From contig NC_045144.1 in the NCBI RefSeq assembly GCF_008831285.2, positions 15,365,858 through 15,425,857 of the forward strand: DNA of 60,000 nucleotides. Direction: 5' to 3'. The DNA is from Nymphaea colorata. Its lineage: Eukaryota; Streptophyta; Magnoliopsida; Nymphaeales; Nymphaeaceae. Under the pieces are notes generated by a model that saw only the letters and a program-made list of their open reading frames with translations, was not told the origin of the DNA and made no database searches. Positions 33,884-45,224 of the stretch are shown here, in pieces; position 1 is the first letter of the stretch; the number at the start of each line of letters is the position of its first letter. The translations under genes were made by a program, and so were the position numbers.

Positions 33884-36016
33884 TCAAGTTGACGCTCCTG
33901 GATTGCCAAGCGCCAACTTGCTTCTTAGATTGTGGAATGCTTCTCTTCCCAAGGGCTTGGTAAACATGTCCGCAACTTGTTTAGTTGTGGGAACGAATTG
34001 AGTTTGGATGTCTCCATTCTGAATCTTATCTCTCACCACATGACAATCAACTTCGATGTGTTTTGTTCTCTCATGGAACACTGGATTGGCTGCAATATGC
34101 ATTGCAGCTTGGTTGTCACAGAATAACGTCATGGGCTCTTTGTGGATGATCCCGAGATCTTTTAGTAATGTTTTTAGCCAAATAAGCTCACATGTGGCGA
34201 GGGCCATAGACCTGTATTCTGCCTCTGCAGATGATCTAGAGACTGTTGTTTGCTTCTTGGTTTTCCAAGTGATAGGACTATTCCCAATCATGGTACAGTA
34301 TCCGCTTGTAGATCTTCATGTCATTGGACATGAAGCCCAATCTGAATCACAATATGCTTTGAGGTGAATCGGCCCCTTTGATGACAACATAACTCTATAT
34401 CCAGCAGTTCCCTTTAGATATTTCAATAAACGGTTCATGGCTTCTTTATGCGGCACTCGTGGTTGACTCATAAATTGGCTCAAGATGTGGACTGTGTGAA
34501 CAATGTCTGGCCTTGTTAAGGTCAGATATATTAGTTTTCCAATCACCTTTCTATAATAATTTTGATCTTTGAGGACGTCTCCTTTTTCATTGTCAATCTT
34601 TATGTGTTGTTCCATAGGTGTCTCACATGGTTTTGCTCCCATGTACCCTGTCTCATGGAGTATGTTGAGAAGATATTTCTTTTGAGATCAGAAGATACCA
34701 TCCTTTGAAGTAGCTAATTCTATGCCAAGAATATATCTGAGTCTGCCTAAATCTTTCAACTTGAATCTTTCATTCATCATGTGCTTTAGGGAATTGATTG
34801 CATTCAAATCATCCGCTGCAATGATGATGTCATCCCCATACACAACAACAAATGTTCATCCTCTAGTGCCGATCTTGGAAAACAATGAGTAGTCTGCCTT
34901 GGATTGAATATAGCCCATGTCCTTGAGAAAGGTAGCAAGTTTGGAAAACCAATTTTGAGAGGATTGTTTAAGTCCATATATAGACTTATTTAGACGACAT
35001 GTCATTCCTTCCTCCCTTTGTCGACTAAATCCAGGAGGTAATTGCATATAAACTTCTTCTTCTAGATCACCATGTAAGGAGGCGTTATTAACATCAACTT
35101 GAAACAGGTGCCACTTTTGAATAGCGGCAATAGTCAAAAGACATCGAATAGTAGAGATCTTGGTGACGGGGGCAAAAGTCTCATTGTAATCAGCTCCTTC
35201 AGTTTGTGTATACCCTTTTGCGACTAAGCGGGCCTTGTATCGCCCGATAGAGCTATCAGATTGGTATTTGATTTTGAATACCCATTTGCAGCCTATGGGG
35301 ATTTTGCCCAGAGGAAGTTTCGTGATAGTCCAGGTATGGTTGGCTTCTAATGCATCAATTTCAGCCTTCATAGCATCACGCCATCTAGGATCCTGTATGG
35401 CTTGGGCAAAGGATGAAGGTTCACATTGCTCAAGGAGGGTAGACATGAAACACTTGTAGTTGGAATTGAAGTTAGTGGTATCAAGACATTGTGTAATGGG
35501 GTAACGAGTACCTTTTGTGGGGCTTGTCCCCTCACTCTTCAACAAATGGCTGAAACTGGGCAAGACTGAGAAGCATTTGTAGTCCTTGAGATGAGTAGGT
35601 ATATGCCTAGGTCGCGTAGATCTGCGAAGCTGAACTGAATCACCATGTGTAGGCTCGATTGATTGAGGAATGGGATCTGGGTTGGTCTCATCATCTAGAT
35701 TTGATGGAATATTGTTAAGAGGTTTGCTTGGGCTTGGAAGAAGCTCATGTTCTCCTGAGACATAATCATTGAATGGTAAAGGAAGAACCACATGTTCATT
35801 GTCCCCAGTGTGCACTTCATTTTTATATGGAAAATGATTTTCACAAAATCTGATGTCTCTACTGGTGAACAACGACCCATTTTCAAGATCATAAACCTTG
35901 TAAGCTGATTGACCATATGGATATCCAAAAAATCTGAAACTTGGTGGGGAGAAAGCCAAGAAAGAAACGATTCCAACGGATCCTTGATCGACCCCAACCG
36001 TTGCCGGAGCTGACAA
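33884..36016 (-). pseudogene. copia C integrase tail, RT and RNase H
   Basis: The frame 34856-36016 gives 386 codons. The first ~26 residues (MSAPATVGVDQGSVGIVSF..) come from the flank and are fused to the copia sequence at RFFGYPYG, a chimeric reading frame made by the insertion junction. RT motifs follow to SKLATFLKDMGYIQSKADYSLF. 34316-34642 (ETPMEQHIKIDNEKGD, RPDIVHTVHILSQFM) and 33884-34291 (RNase H) are separate frames. Not functional as a polyprotein. Confidence 0.75.
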
Positions 36017-36440
36017 ACGCCGGTGATCTGAAGTTGAGGCAAAACTCAGCTAGGCGCTGGAACAGGGGATTCTGTCAGGACAGGCGGTCTGAAAACCATC
36101 GATTCCGGCTGACGCGGACATTGGCTACAGTTAGATGGAAGCGTAACTTCCAAATGAAGCTTCCTATGCAACCTTGGATCAATCGAACTCTATGGATACA
36201 ACACCTGATTTTTGAAGCGGAAGAGGGTGGTCGGTCGGTCTGCCTCTTTCACTGAAGAAGAAGAAAAGGAAGATGGTGGCTGTGCGTTTTTCCCACTGCT
36301 TTTTGTTCTTCACCGCCAAGGAAGACTGGTTGACTTCTGTGTGGGAAAAAACAGAAGACACCAAGAGATTTAGACAGGAAAGGGGGGACAGCAAACAGAA
36401 GCACAACATGTGCTTATTGCAGATAGGCGATAATAGAATA

Positions 36441-36452
36441 GCTCTGATACCA
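36441..36452 (-). other. Primer-binding site of copia B
   Basis: TGGTATCAGAGC on the minus strand, directly inside the 5' LTR. It is complementary to the 3' end of initiator tRNA-Met, the usual plant copia primer. Confidence 0.85.
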
Positions 36453-36730
36453 TGAAAAACCTAGTAACTGAGAGAGAATGAGAGAAACGACTATGAACTC
36501 TTTTTCTTGTCTATTGATGATGAGTATTACATGGTATATATAGGTTCATTACAGTGGGAGTTACAAGGAAGAAAAGGAAGGAAACGTGTGATAAGGAAGG
36601 TTCATGAATTACAACAATATATGGCAAGGGATAAAATGTTTAACACCAAGATCTTACGATGTACACGATTTTATCCCATGCCAGAATTAATGCAACCAGA
36701 TTTGTTCTCTCCATATCACTTTTCTTAACA
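36453..36730 (-). repeat. copia B 5' LTR
   Basis: 278 bases, TGTTAAGAAAAG to GGTTTTTCA on the minus strand. Closely similar to 29146-29413 and 24828-25105. Confidence 0.88.
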
Positions 36731-36735
36731 ATATC

Positions 36736-37600
36736 TATCTATCTGATCTAATCACTGTGTTAAATTTTACCATGCTTAGCATCCTTTTGTGTTGGTCTGA
36801 TGGTAATAAAGGGGGAACGTGTCGATCCACATTGTCTTTGATTTGTGTATTTTAGATTGTTGTGGATTCCAAAATCACGAGGTCCAACAAATATGAATGG
36901 ATTTTGGGTCCTAGGCAAACTTGTCCGGCTTGTGTAGTGATCATTTGTTGTGCTGGTTCCTGAGAAATAAAGTGGATCCTTGGTGTTCCTTAATTTGCAT
37001 CTCATAATGCTTTAGGTTTTATGGAAACTTGATTGAATTAGGTTAGCAGTAAGCAAGACATCATCAAATGTAGAACTTTACTCTATTTTATTAACATTTA
37101 TTTACTGAGGGTTTCTTAATGTAATTAAGGATTAGCTTTTTGTAGTGGAGAATAGTGGAGATGGAAAGAAGGATAATCACCAACCCTCAAGGCATGTCAT
37201 GGATGCATGTGTGCACTTCTTATTTCAAAGGTTATCTCATTGAATAAATTCCATTTAAGGTTTTCTTCCCAAACAGATTTTGGAGGATCTTATCCTTCCA
37301 ATCTTTTCACAAAATGTAGCTCTTAGCTCTCCAACTCATGGATGTCGGTATCAGATGGACAGGCAATAACAGGAGCTAAGATAGCAGATCGCAGTGGTGA
37401 AGCTAGAAATTTTTAGCTAAGGCGTATTGTTACTATTTCAAAGTTTAGCTAAGGCATATTGTAATTATTTCAAAGTTTACGTGGTCAATCATACGTAAAA
37501 AAATGAAAACTAAAGAAATCTGTGTGTAAGTAGTGTTTTTTTGGTGCTAGTGTGGGCAATTGCCCACAACAAACCACAACATTGCTCCACCACAACATAG
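36736..37600. other. Nuclear sequence between copia B and the NUMT; no gene
   Basis: It contains TTTTTGTAGTG at about 37137-37147, which resembles a CACTA right terminus, and a tandem duplication of TTTAGCTAAGGC.TATTGT.A.TATTTCAAAGTTTA at about 37412-37478. No recognisable coding region. Confidence 0.4.
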
Positions 37601-37609
37601 CTCTTACTA

Positions 37610-37945
37610 ATGGTATGGTTACTGACATTTTGTTGTACAGTGAGTACTAATGACATTTTCTTGTCAAGTGAGTACTAATGGCATTTCATTGCAATGAGTC
37701 TTGACCTTTCAATAATGAGTCCTGACCTTTCTCTAAGGAAAGTACTAATGACATTTTGTTGTCAAGTGAGTACTAATGGCATGAAATTGCAATTAGTCCT
37801 CACTTTTCAATAATGAGTCCTGATCTTTCAAAAGAGTCCTGACCTTTTTTATCCTGACTTTTCCATATGAGTTCTGACCTTTTTGGATCTTGACCTTTCC
37901 ATAACATTCAGGAAATCATCAAAAGTGCTTCCATTAGTCTGAATA
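37610..37945. repeat. GAGTACTAATGGCATT repeat block, left copy
   Basis: Several imperfect copies of GTGAGTACTAATG(G/A)CATTT, CATTGCAATGAGTC.TGACC and CTTTCAATAATGAGTCCTGACC. It ends ATAACATTCAGGAAATCATCAAAAGTGCTTCCATT. A second, more complete block is at 46552-46885 in the same orientation. Confidence 0.75.
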
Positions 37946-38552
37946 AGAAAAAGAGGGCTTTGTTCTGATGTGACGTGACCTTCAACAATTGGAAGTTGCA
38001 AGTGCTTTGACTATCAGACATGCAAAGCCCACAAAGCACTCGCAAAGATTGCTCGTGACTTTGTTTGCTTTGCGAGTGCTTTGACTATCAAAGATCCGAG
38101 CTTCCATTCACTTTGTCCTGACTCACTAGGCGAAGGGTATGATATTGCATTTGCATACTCGACGAGAGAGAAATGAGATATGAGAGAGACGAGGGGTGAA
38201 AACCAATAAAAACATGAACGGATTTGGGATATGCAAATGGAATAGATGCTTTGGAAGAGTACTACCTTTGTGTAGAATACATTGAATTGGTTAGGGAAAA
38301 GAGTTAGCTGTTGTTGCTAGAGCCAGTTCTCTTTTGTCTTTCTTGTGGCACGGTCAGAGTGACTGTTGGTGCTTTCATTGTTCTTTTGGTGGTTGGTGCG
38401 GTACTCGTGGTGGTGCTACGAGATGTTATCATAATTTCATAGATACGGATTGATCCCCCATCAGAACTATGGATCCACGGATCCTTTTCATCTAATCACA
38501 CACAGGTTGCTTTGTCATTGTCTGATGTTTGGTTGTCTCCTTACGAAAAAGA

Positions 38553-40812
38553 ATGTATCTACTTATAGTATTTTTGCCCCTGCTCGGCAGTTCCGTAGCA
38601 GGTGCTTTCAGACGTTTTCTAGGTGCAGAAGGAACCGCTATAATTACCACCGCGTGCATTTCATTATCTTCTATCTTATCATTTCTTGCTTGTTATGAAG
38701 TAGCATCGGGAGCTAGTGCTTGCTATCTCAGAATTGCTCCATGGATCTCATCGGAAATGTTTGATGCTTTTTGGGGCTTCTTTGGCGACCGTGAAGTAAC
38801 CGGATGAATTGCAGAGTAGATAGATCTGATCCGAACGCTGCAATTGCTCCGCGGCGATACGGACTCGACCCGCTCTTACCCCCACCCTGGGGCACCATAG
38901 CATGTCAGGGATAAGGGGGGATATACTGGACGTCACAACCCCCTTGGCGGCTGTGCCGCCCTGTGGAGTCGACGTTCTGAAGGCTCCACTTGACAGCCTT
39001 TCGATCGATACACAGTTGAGGAGGCCGATCACGAACGCTATAGGTGTGGGAGCGATCCTGGTCAGGGAAGGCTCAGACAGCACCTCGCATATTGGTAGCA
39101 AGAGGGCGCTTATGCCCGGACGTGCGGCCTTATGGGGAAGGGACCAGCCAATACGGACAGCACACCCCCCACTGACAGGCGCACCTCTGTATCGACGACA
39201 TCACTCTCAGGGTCTAGTTGGTGGAACCGGTGAACCACACAAGCTGGTTAGATGCGTGGGGCAGAGGGCTCATAGTACCCCCTTTTCTTGATCCAGCCTT
39301 TGATTCGCATCGGTAGTCAATCACCTACTCCACAAATCCAAGGGCTGGCGCCTACACTGTTAGGTGGTGGACAGGGAAGAAGGAGCCTAAGCACGGCAAA
39401 TGTCGTACACTTGAGTGGCACAAGAAAGCGATACCGTACCCATCGACATACGGTTCCCGCGGAAGATCAAGTTGGTGAGCCGTGTGATGGGAAACCTTCC
39501 AGCACGGTTTGGAGAGCACTCAATACAAATGAGAGGTTAACAACCACAAGGGGAGCTCGCTATATTTGCAAATTGGTCCGACTCGTAATTCACTTCTGAC
39601 CCCGTGTTTGATAGCCCGACCGTAGTTATGTCAATTGTAGTTACATCCGTCAGTAGCTTGGTCCATCTTTATTCCATTTCATATATGTCTGAGGATCTGC
39701 ATAGCCCTCGATTTATGTGTTATTTATCCATTCCTACTTTTTTTATGCCAATGTTGGTGACTGGACATAACTCTCTTCAATTATTCTTGGGATGGGAGGG
39801 AATAGGTCTTGCTTCCTATTTGTTAATTAATTTCTGGTCCACACGACTTCAGCAGATAAAGCAGCTACTAAAGCTATGCCTGTCAATCGAGTAGGTGATT
39901 TTGGATTAGCTCCTGGGATTTCAGGTCGATTTACTCTCTTTCAAACAGTAGACTCTTCCACCATTTTTGCTCGTGCTAGTGCCCCCAAAAATTCTTGGAT
40001 TTCTCGCAATATGAGATGGCATGCCATAACTAACATTTGTATTTTACTTCTTATTGGTGCTGCTGGGAAATCTGCAAAGGTAGGATCACATACTCGGTCA
40101 CCCGATGCAATGGAGGGTCCCACTCCAGTATCCGCTTCGATTCATGCAGCTACTACGGTAACAACAAGCATTTTCATGATAGCAAGGTGCTCCCCTTTAT
40201 TTGAATACCCACCTACAGCTTTGATTGTTATTACTTCTGCAGGAGCTACGACGTCATTCCTTGCGGCAACCACAGGAATCTTACAGAACGATCTCAAAAG
40301 GGTCATAGCTTATTCAACTCGTAGTCAATCAGGCTATATGATCTTTGCTTGTGGCATTCCCAACTATTCGGTTAGCGTCTTTCATTCAATGAATCACGCT
40401 TTTTTTAAAGCATTACTATTCTTGAGTGCAGGTCCAGTGATTCATGCCATGACGGATGAGCAAGAGATGCTGAAGATGGGGGGGCTTGCCTCCTCGTTCC
40501 CTTTCACCTATGCCATGATGCTCATGGGCAGCTTATTGGATCTCCTTTTCTAATTGGATTTTATTCCAAAGATGTGATCTTAGAGCTCGCGTAGACTAAA
40601 TATACCATCAGTGGGAACTTTGCTTTCTGGTTGGGAAGTGTCTCTGTCCTTTTCAATTCTTATTACTCTTTTTGTTCACTTTTTCTAACATTTCTAGTAC
40701 CAACTAATTCATTCAGGCGAGACATCGTCAGATGTCATGATGCACCCATTCCTATGGCCATTCCTTCAATACTTCTGGCTCTCGGGAGTCCCTCTGTAGG
40801 ATACTTCGCCAA
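38553..40812 (+). pseudogene. nad5: Mitochondrial nad5 exons 1 and 2 with group II intron (NUMT copy)
   Basis: NAD5 is a proton-pumping membrane subunit of respiratory complex I. Exon 1 is 38553-38783 (77 codons, [17 protein letters not shown] to MFDAFWGFF). The intron is about 38784-39606. Exon 2 starts [12 protein letters not shown] near 39607 and runs through [53 protein letters not shown] and [16 protein letters not shown], then diverges near 40812, so the 3' part and trans-spliced exons are absent. Exon 2 has a one-base loss near 39852, a short deletion near 40527 and TAG in place of a tyrosine codon near 40593. Positions such as FFMPML, GLAPGIS and FHSMNHAFF keep C where plant mitochondria normally edit to U (recalled), so this is a DNA-derived copy. 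Confidence 0.9.
38784..39606 (+). other. Group II intron of nad5 (nad5 intron 1)
   Basis: About 820 bases between the two nad5 exons. A domain V-like hairpin, GAGCCGTG..CAGCACGGTTTGG, is visible at about 39476-39512, the right distance from the 3' exon. The 5' end reads GGCGACC where group II introns normally begin GTGCGACC, so the donor is probably damaged. Confidence 0.75.
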
Positions 40813-42780
40813 AGTGTGGCCCATTAGCCCATAAGTCTGTACTGTGACGAAGCGGCTGTTGCTCACCCGACACGATCGTACGAGGTCACAATTCACCCAA
40901 CACGATCATCCGAGGTGAACAAGAATTGGGGATCGGATGCGGGCGAAATTCCCGCCAATGACTGAGATGTTCAGTCAACTCCCTCCCCCTCTGTAGGGGG
41001 CTGGACCTACGAGTGAGCAGAAAAGGGAGGAGGAAAGAACCCCTGGTGAACCGTCATAATAAGTGAACAAGTGTAAGCTTCGCTGCCCGACAGTATTCAG
41101 TACTGACCACACCGAGGGACAGGCCCTGAAGCGAAGGATGGGAATGAGCAGAATCAATGTGTTCCAATTTCTGGCCTTGCACCAACCATCCAATGGACCA
41201 TGGACTAAACGGCCACTGCCTCAAATTAAAGGACTATGTCTAGGGGACCACCGCCCCCCCACACAAGGTACATCTTGCACCTATGGGCCGCTATAATTAT
41301 CCAAGAAGACACTCGAAACTGGAAGGATAACCCACCCGGTGGACTGCCGAGCGTCCTACGACACAGGAGCGGGATTCTCTAGAAAGCCAAGGCCGTGGGT
41401 TGGATGGCCAAGAGGGCCCACTTGGAGACTTGGGATCTAAGCAGGAAATGCGAAGGTAGCTTGCTGAAAGCTGGCCGGCTGATAGGCGAAGGAGAAGAAA
41501 AACGTGAAGTTCTGATCTGAGTAGGCTCAACATTGGGAATACCCTAACCCTAGGAACCGGGGGCCTGGCCATCCACTTCTTTTTTATTCGGTAGATAATG
41601 GGCTCAGTAGCCCACCTCTTGAGTTTTGAGTAGTGCCTACTTGCCTGTTGGCTCTAATGAACCGTAGTAGGCATGCGTAGCACTTGCTCGCTCCAAACAA
41701 GAGAAGGCTCGCTCCAAAGTGGAGAAGAGTCATCACTCTACACTCGTAGGCCTGGCTTGAGTCTCCGATAAGGCAGTCAAAGAACAAAGAAGGAAGTCCG
41801 TGTTGTGAGTAGCGATTTTGATAGTTGTTCTTAGTCCGATTGTACTGCAACGATTAGTACAGAGTCATCCTTCGAATGATCTGTCAAGCGAGTGGAAGGA
41901 TCCCAAGAGAAGCATGAGTGGAACGGCTCTAGTTTCCGTTAGCAGCTGTAGTCGGACTAGCCTTCCAAGCCTTCACTAGATTAAGCTCCAAAATTTGACG
42001 GAAGCTACTCAAGCCGATAGGTCGGTAGGCTCGACAGCTCTAGCTCTACTCCAATAAGGAGGTGATGCAATATGGAGAGTTTGAGAGGGTGGAAACTTAT
42101 TGGAGAGTAACGACAGGATGAGTGAAAGCTGCTAGCCGATAAAAAACAGAAGAAAAAACCCTTTCCAAAAAGACTAATTAAAGGACGCTTTCAATATCAG
42201 GCTCGTCTGGTAGGTCTGCCGTTTAAGGCGATGGAAAAACATGCAAAGCGAGCAAAGAAAAGGACTTACCAAGCGAACAAGGAAAACCAGAACTCCACGA
42301 GGAGGCTACCGCACTCCGTCGAGTTCATTTGCTTTTGTTGGTAGCTGCTTTTTTCGAAGAAAACTGTAGGGCAATCGTGAGATGGTTGGCTCTGTCTTCA
42401 GGTGGCTACTGCTTAGTTAGCTCTGTATTTAGTCTTGTCTAGAACCATTTGTCTGATAGCTCATCCCTCTAGGCAAGTGAGAAGAGAACAATGCAACAAG
42501 CTATGGAACTGCCTCTACGACCTACTGTATTGCTTTTCTTCTCTTTCAGATCCTCTCTTTTCCTTCGGAACAAGCACTTCTCTTTGTAGCTTTAGCTCTA
42601 CTACTGCTAGGGAAAGGATCAGAGAGAAAAGCTAAAGCCCTACCACTATTACGGGACTGCTCTCTGTGCACTACTTTCAGTGTACTGCTTTGCTCGCTCT
42701 ATTGTTGGTTAGGTAGGCTATGTCTTGAGTAGCTCGCTCTTCATCGAAGCACTACTGCTATCAGGTAGCTACCTTAGAGT
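40813..42780. other. Mitochondrial spacer, no gene recognised
   Basis: GC-richer sequence after nad5 diverges. 40840-41580 has the look of a structured intron or spacer (for example repeated CACCC.ACACGATC..ACGAGGT / CCGAGGT at 40868-40918), but I cannot assign it. Open frames of 70-90 codons on both strands show no domains. Around 41630-41720 and 42400-42700 are short self-similar AGCTCTACT / GCTCGCTC-rich stretches. Confidence 0.4.
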
Positions 42781-42787
42781 ATAGTAG

Positions 42788-42886
42788 CAACAGACCTAAA
42801 GACGTGGCACTCTTCGATCTACGGGCTTGACGGACCTAAAGACGCAGCACTCTTTGATCTACGGGCTTGACGGACCAAGGCCCTAC
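42788..42886 (+). repeat. Tandem repeat, two ~48 bp units
   Basis: GACCTAAAGACG(T/C)(G/A)GCACTCTT.GATCTACGGGCTTGACG occurs twice head to tail, followed by a third partial GGACC. Confidence 0.8.
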
Positions 42887-42889
42887 GCC

Positions 42890-44164
42890 TGCGAGGCTGA
42901 GTTACTCTTTGTGTCATGTGTGTATGTACCGCTTATCAAGCTCTGACGTCTTGCAGTCCTCTTCTTGCTCTTTTTCTTGTAGCTACTAAGAGGTGCTACT
43001 CTTGAGTTGGGTCAGCTATCTCTTGCTCTGTCTTGAGTGAGCTCTGTAGTTCTGTGTTGCTTTTTTTGCCTACCCCATGTCTATGCAACAGAGAAGAGAA
43101 CAACAACTACTGTGTTGTGCCCTACCTGGGAGACAACTGCTATGCCCTACCACTGCTACGAAACAGCCTCTAGTACAGCTAGGAAAGTCAGAACAGAAAC
43201 TGGTAGCTACTACCTACCGAAACAAGAGGTAGCTACATTCGGGAAGACAGAGCTCTAAAGTCAACCTGAAGAACAACTAGCTTTTAGTTGTTGCTAATCG
43301 AAAGCCCTCAGAAGAACTCCTTCATTGAAGGGTCAGCGGATCCATCTACAGACCTACTATCCAAAGACCATCAATAGGGTTGGCTAGCTACTCTACAGAA
43401 GACCTACTCAAGGGTAGGCTCAAATACCTACTAGAAGACAAAAGGAAGATCTAGTAGGTGTCAGTGAGCAACAGGCTCAAAGAGAGCCAACGAAGCTAGT
43501 CTTGACAAGGTCTTGCTTATCGACAATCCCACTATGGCACCTATCTATGCCTATCAGCCAACCAACTAAGAACAGAAATGTACCTTTATAGTGGAGCTCA
43601 ACGCTTATCAGTGAAGAAGTCAAGCACCTTCTCTTGAGGAAGTATGATTGAGGAACTACTCCTAGCTAGCTCCACTCGAGGGAGCTGCTAGCTTCAGTGA
43701 AACAGCCATCCTTGTGATTAAGGATAGGGGATAGACCATACATCAAAGGTGCCATTTTTTTGGTCAAAGAAAAAGCTGCTTAGCTTTAAGAAGCTGCTCA
43801 ACGCCGACAGCTAGGAAATGCAGGACGGCGCTGATATCAAAAAAACCGAGGGGCCCACCACGGACACCATTGATGCGGATCCAGATGTAGGGAGAGATAG
43901 CTAAAGAACCCATCCCGATTCCTAACCTACGATTCCTTATCCCATAACGACGGAGGTTTCTAGAATCCCCGGGAGAGAGAGGGGAATGAGTTAGGAAGAG
44001 GTTCCTCTATAGATAGATAGTCGCACAAAACAACATCTTTGTCTGGAGTAGCTGGAAACCCACTCTTGTTTTGTCCTATACCTTTCATGTTGACCACACA
44101 AGGTCTCCGGATCTACTACTCCTTGAGTAAGCTCAGTCGCCTTCCATGAAGACTTGACTTGAAT
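42890..44164. other. Mitochondrial spacer, no gene recognised
   Basis: Rich in short direct repeats (CTACTACC, GAAGACCTAC, AGCTACT) without a recognisable gene. Confidence 0.35.
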
Positions 44165-44482
44165 CTATGTCTTCAAAGCCTTTGTTTTGGAAGCCAAGAA
44201 AGAAATGCAGAAGCCTTTGCTCATCGGGCCGCAACTCCGTTTAGATGTCCATTTTCTTCTTCTTTGCTGATCATTGCGTTTACCAAGGTCCTGCATTGAC
44301 TCGGGAGTGAAGCATATCTGACCGAGACAAAATGCTCTGATCAATTGCTCGACTCCAATGATGGCCACCTCCAATGGAATCATGCAACCCTCGAACGAGG
44401 GAGTTAGAGACTTTTCAAACTCTATGGATCCGACACGGATAGAGAAACTCACCGCTATCATTGGCCCTGAGCTTTTTTCCAT
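44165..44482 (-). other. Open reading frame of 105 codons in the NUMT, unidentified
   Basis: The minus-strand frame opens MEKSSGPMIAVSFSIRVGS and has a mildly hydrophobic middle (CMIPLEVAIIGVEQLIRAF) and a basic stretch (GKRNDQQRRRKWTSKR). It lies downstream of rps3 exon 1 and may fall inside or beyond the rps3 intron. I do not recognise the protein. It could be a chance or chimeric mitochondrial ORF. Confidence 0.3.
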
Positions 44483-44499
44483 GAATGGATCAGACGGAA

Positions 44500-45136
44500 G
44501 GCCGGGATTTTGTGTTCCGAACTACTAATGACATGAGGAGGGGTTGCCAGCTACCACTGAATGGCCCAGGGGACAAGGAACCACCCCGTACCAACATACA
44601 AAACTGCAGGGTTGGACGTGTGGGAGACAAACATAATAGAATGTTCATCTTCCACTTATGAACCAGTCTGCCCTAATGATCATCGGACACCATTTTTTGC
44701 TCGTCAAAAAACTCGCTCCTACAACTTCGCTCGTAGGCAAGACTCTCTCAGCGTTAGTGCTAGGGGCGGCAGTGTTTTTGAATTCCGTCTCTCTGAACTG
44801 AAGACGCACTTCTCAGATCAGGCTAGGCCTCTCCAGTGGAGCTGGGCGTCGGGCCCCTGGATGCGCTAGCGATCGGCGCAAAGGGGAGTTGTTGGCAGGG
44901 TTGATCGGCCTGGTATCCTGCACCTCGCGTTCATGATAGAAACATTCCACTGTGCCCCGGAGACACGGTCGAAGCACGCCCGCCCTGTGTGCTTCTTTCA
45001 CGACATGCTCAGGTCCTGGGTGTCTTCCTGTGGTATTCTAGCGTTAGAAGAAGTTGTGTCCATCCCGGACATCTGCAACGTCCTCCCATGCCTTCTATTA
45101 TAGTATAGGACTCTTCGGTGACTTTCGCGGTCGCCC
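44500..45136 (-). other. 5' part of the rps3 group II intron (approximate extent)
   Basis: It begins GGGCGACCGCGAAAGTC on the minus strand directly after rps3 exon 1, resembling a group II 5' end (GTGCGACC type). rps3 exon 2 is not found in the window, so the intron is cut off or rearranged somewhere below 44500. Confidence 0.5.
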
Positions 45137-45210
45137 TCACTGAACCGACTTGAATCTGAACTACAATTCAGATCAGGTCTGACCGAAATTGGATTTCCTT
45201 TTCGTGCCAT
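45137..45210 (-). pseudogene. rps3: Mitochondrial rps3 exon 1 (NUMT copy)
   Basis: RPS3 is a small-subunit ribosomal protein of the plant mitochondrial ribosome. MARKGNPISVRPDLN..SSDSSRFS is its distinctive N-terminus, read from the ATG at 45210. The 74-nt first exon length matches what is known for land-plant rps3, which carries an intron at this position. It starts 14 bases after the rps19 stop, the usual rpl2-rps19-rps3 order. Only this exon is present, so the gene is partial. Confidence 0.82.
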
Positions 45211-45224
45211 ATGGCGCTTTGACT

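Larger units (their letters stand above)
33651..36016 (-). mobile_element. Ty1/copia element C, different lineage, 5'-truncated, nested in B
   Basis: Minus strand. It begins abruptly at about 35940 with the integrase C-terminal block RFFGYPYGQSAYKVYDLENG and RDIRFCENHFPYK, then RT, RNase H and a probable LTR at 33651-33876. Gag, protease and the integrase core are missing. The sequence on either side (33290-33650 and 36030-36440) fits the leader of element B. RT: WRDAMKAEIDALEANHTWTI, KARLVAKGYTQTEGADYNET, VDVNNASLHGDLEEEVYMQL. RNase [21 protein letters not shown] and [19 protein letters not shown]. Frameshifts near 34680-34860 remove the normal YVDD context (VVVYGDDIIIA can be traced there). 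Confidence 0.8.
29146..36730 (-). mobile_element. Ty1/copia element B, both LTRs, ATATC target duplication, nested insertion
   Basis: Same family as element A, opposite strand. The 3' LTR is 29146-29413 and the 5' LTR 36453-36730 (both TG...CA). The primer-binding site is 36441-36452, read on the minus strand as TGGTATCAGAGC next to the 5' LTR. ATATC lies directly outside both ends (29141-29145 and 36731-36735), a perfect 5-bp target duplication, so the outer ends are one insertion event. Domains on the minus strand: gag 32430-33270, protease/integrase about 31444-32433, RT about 29880-31243, RNase H about 29414-29810. Stops and frameshifts make it non-autonomous. Copia C sits in the leader between PBS and gag. 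Confidence 0.9.

Noticed and set aside
37137-37147. TTTTTGTAGTG as the right end of the CACTA element at 54691
   Set aside because: The orientation is wrong: both termini would point away from a common body, so they cannot be paired as one element.
41063-41572. Open frames on both strands in the NUMT spacer
   Set aside because: They overlap on opposite strands in GC-richer structured noncoding DNA and show no family similarity.
44561-44869. 102-codon plus-strand frame in the rps3 intron region
   Set aside because: It is opposite to the ribosomal cluster, has no domain, and overlaps what looks like rps3 intron.
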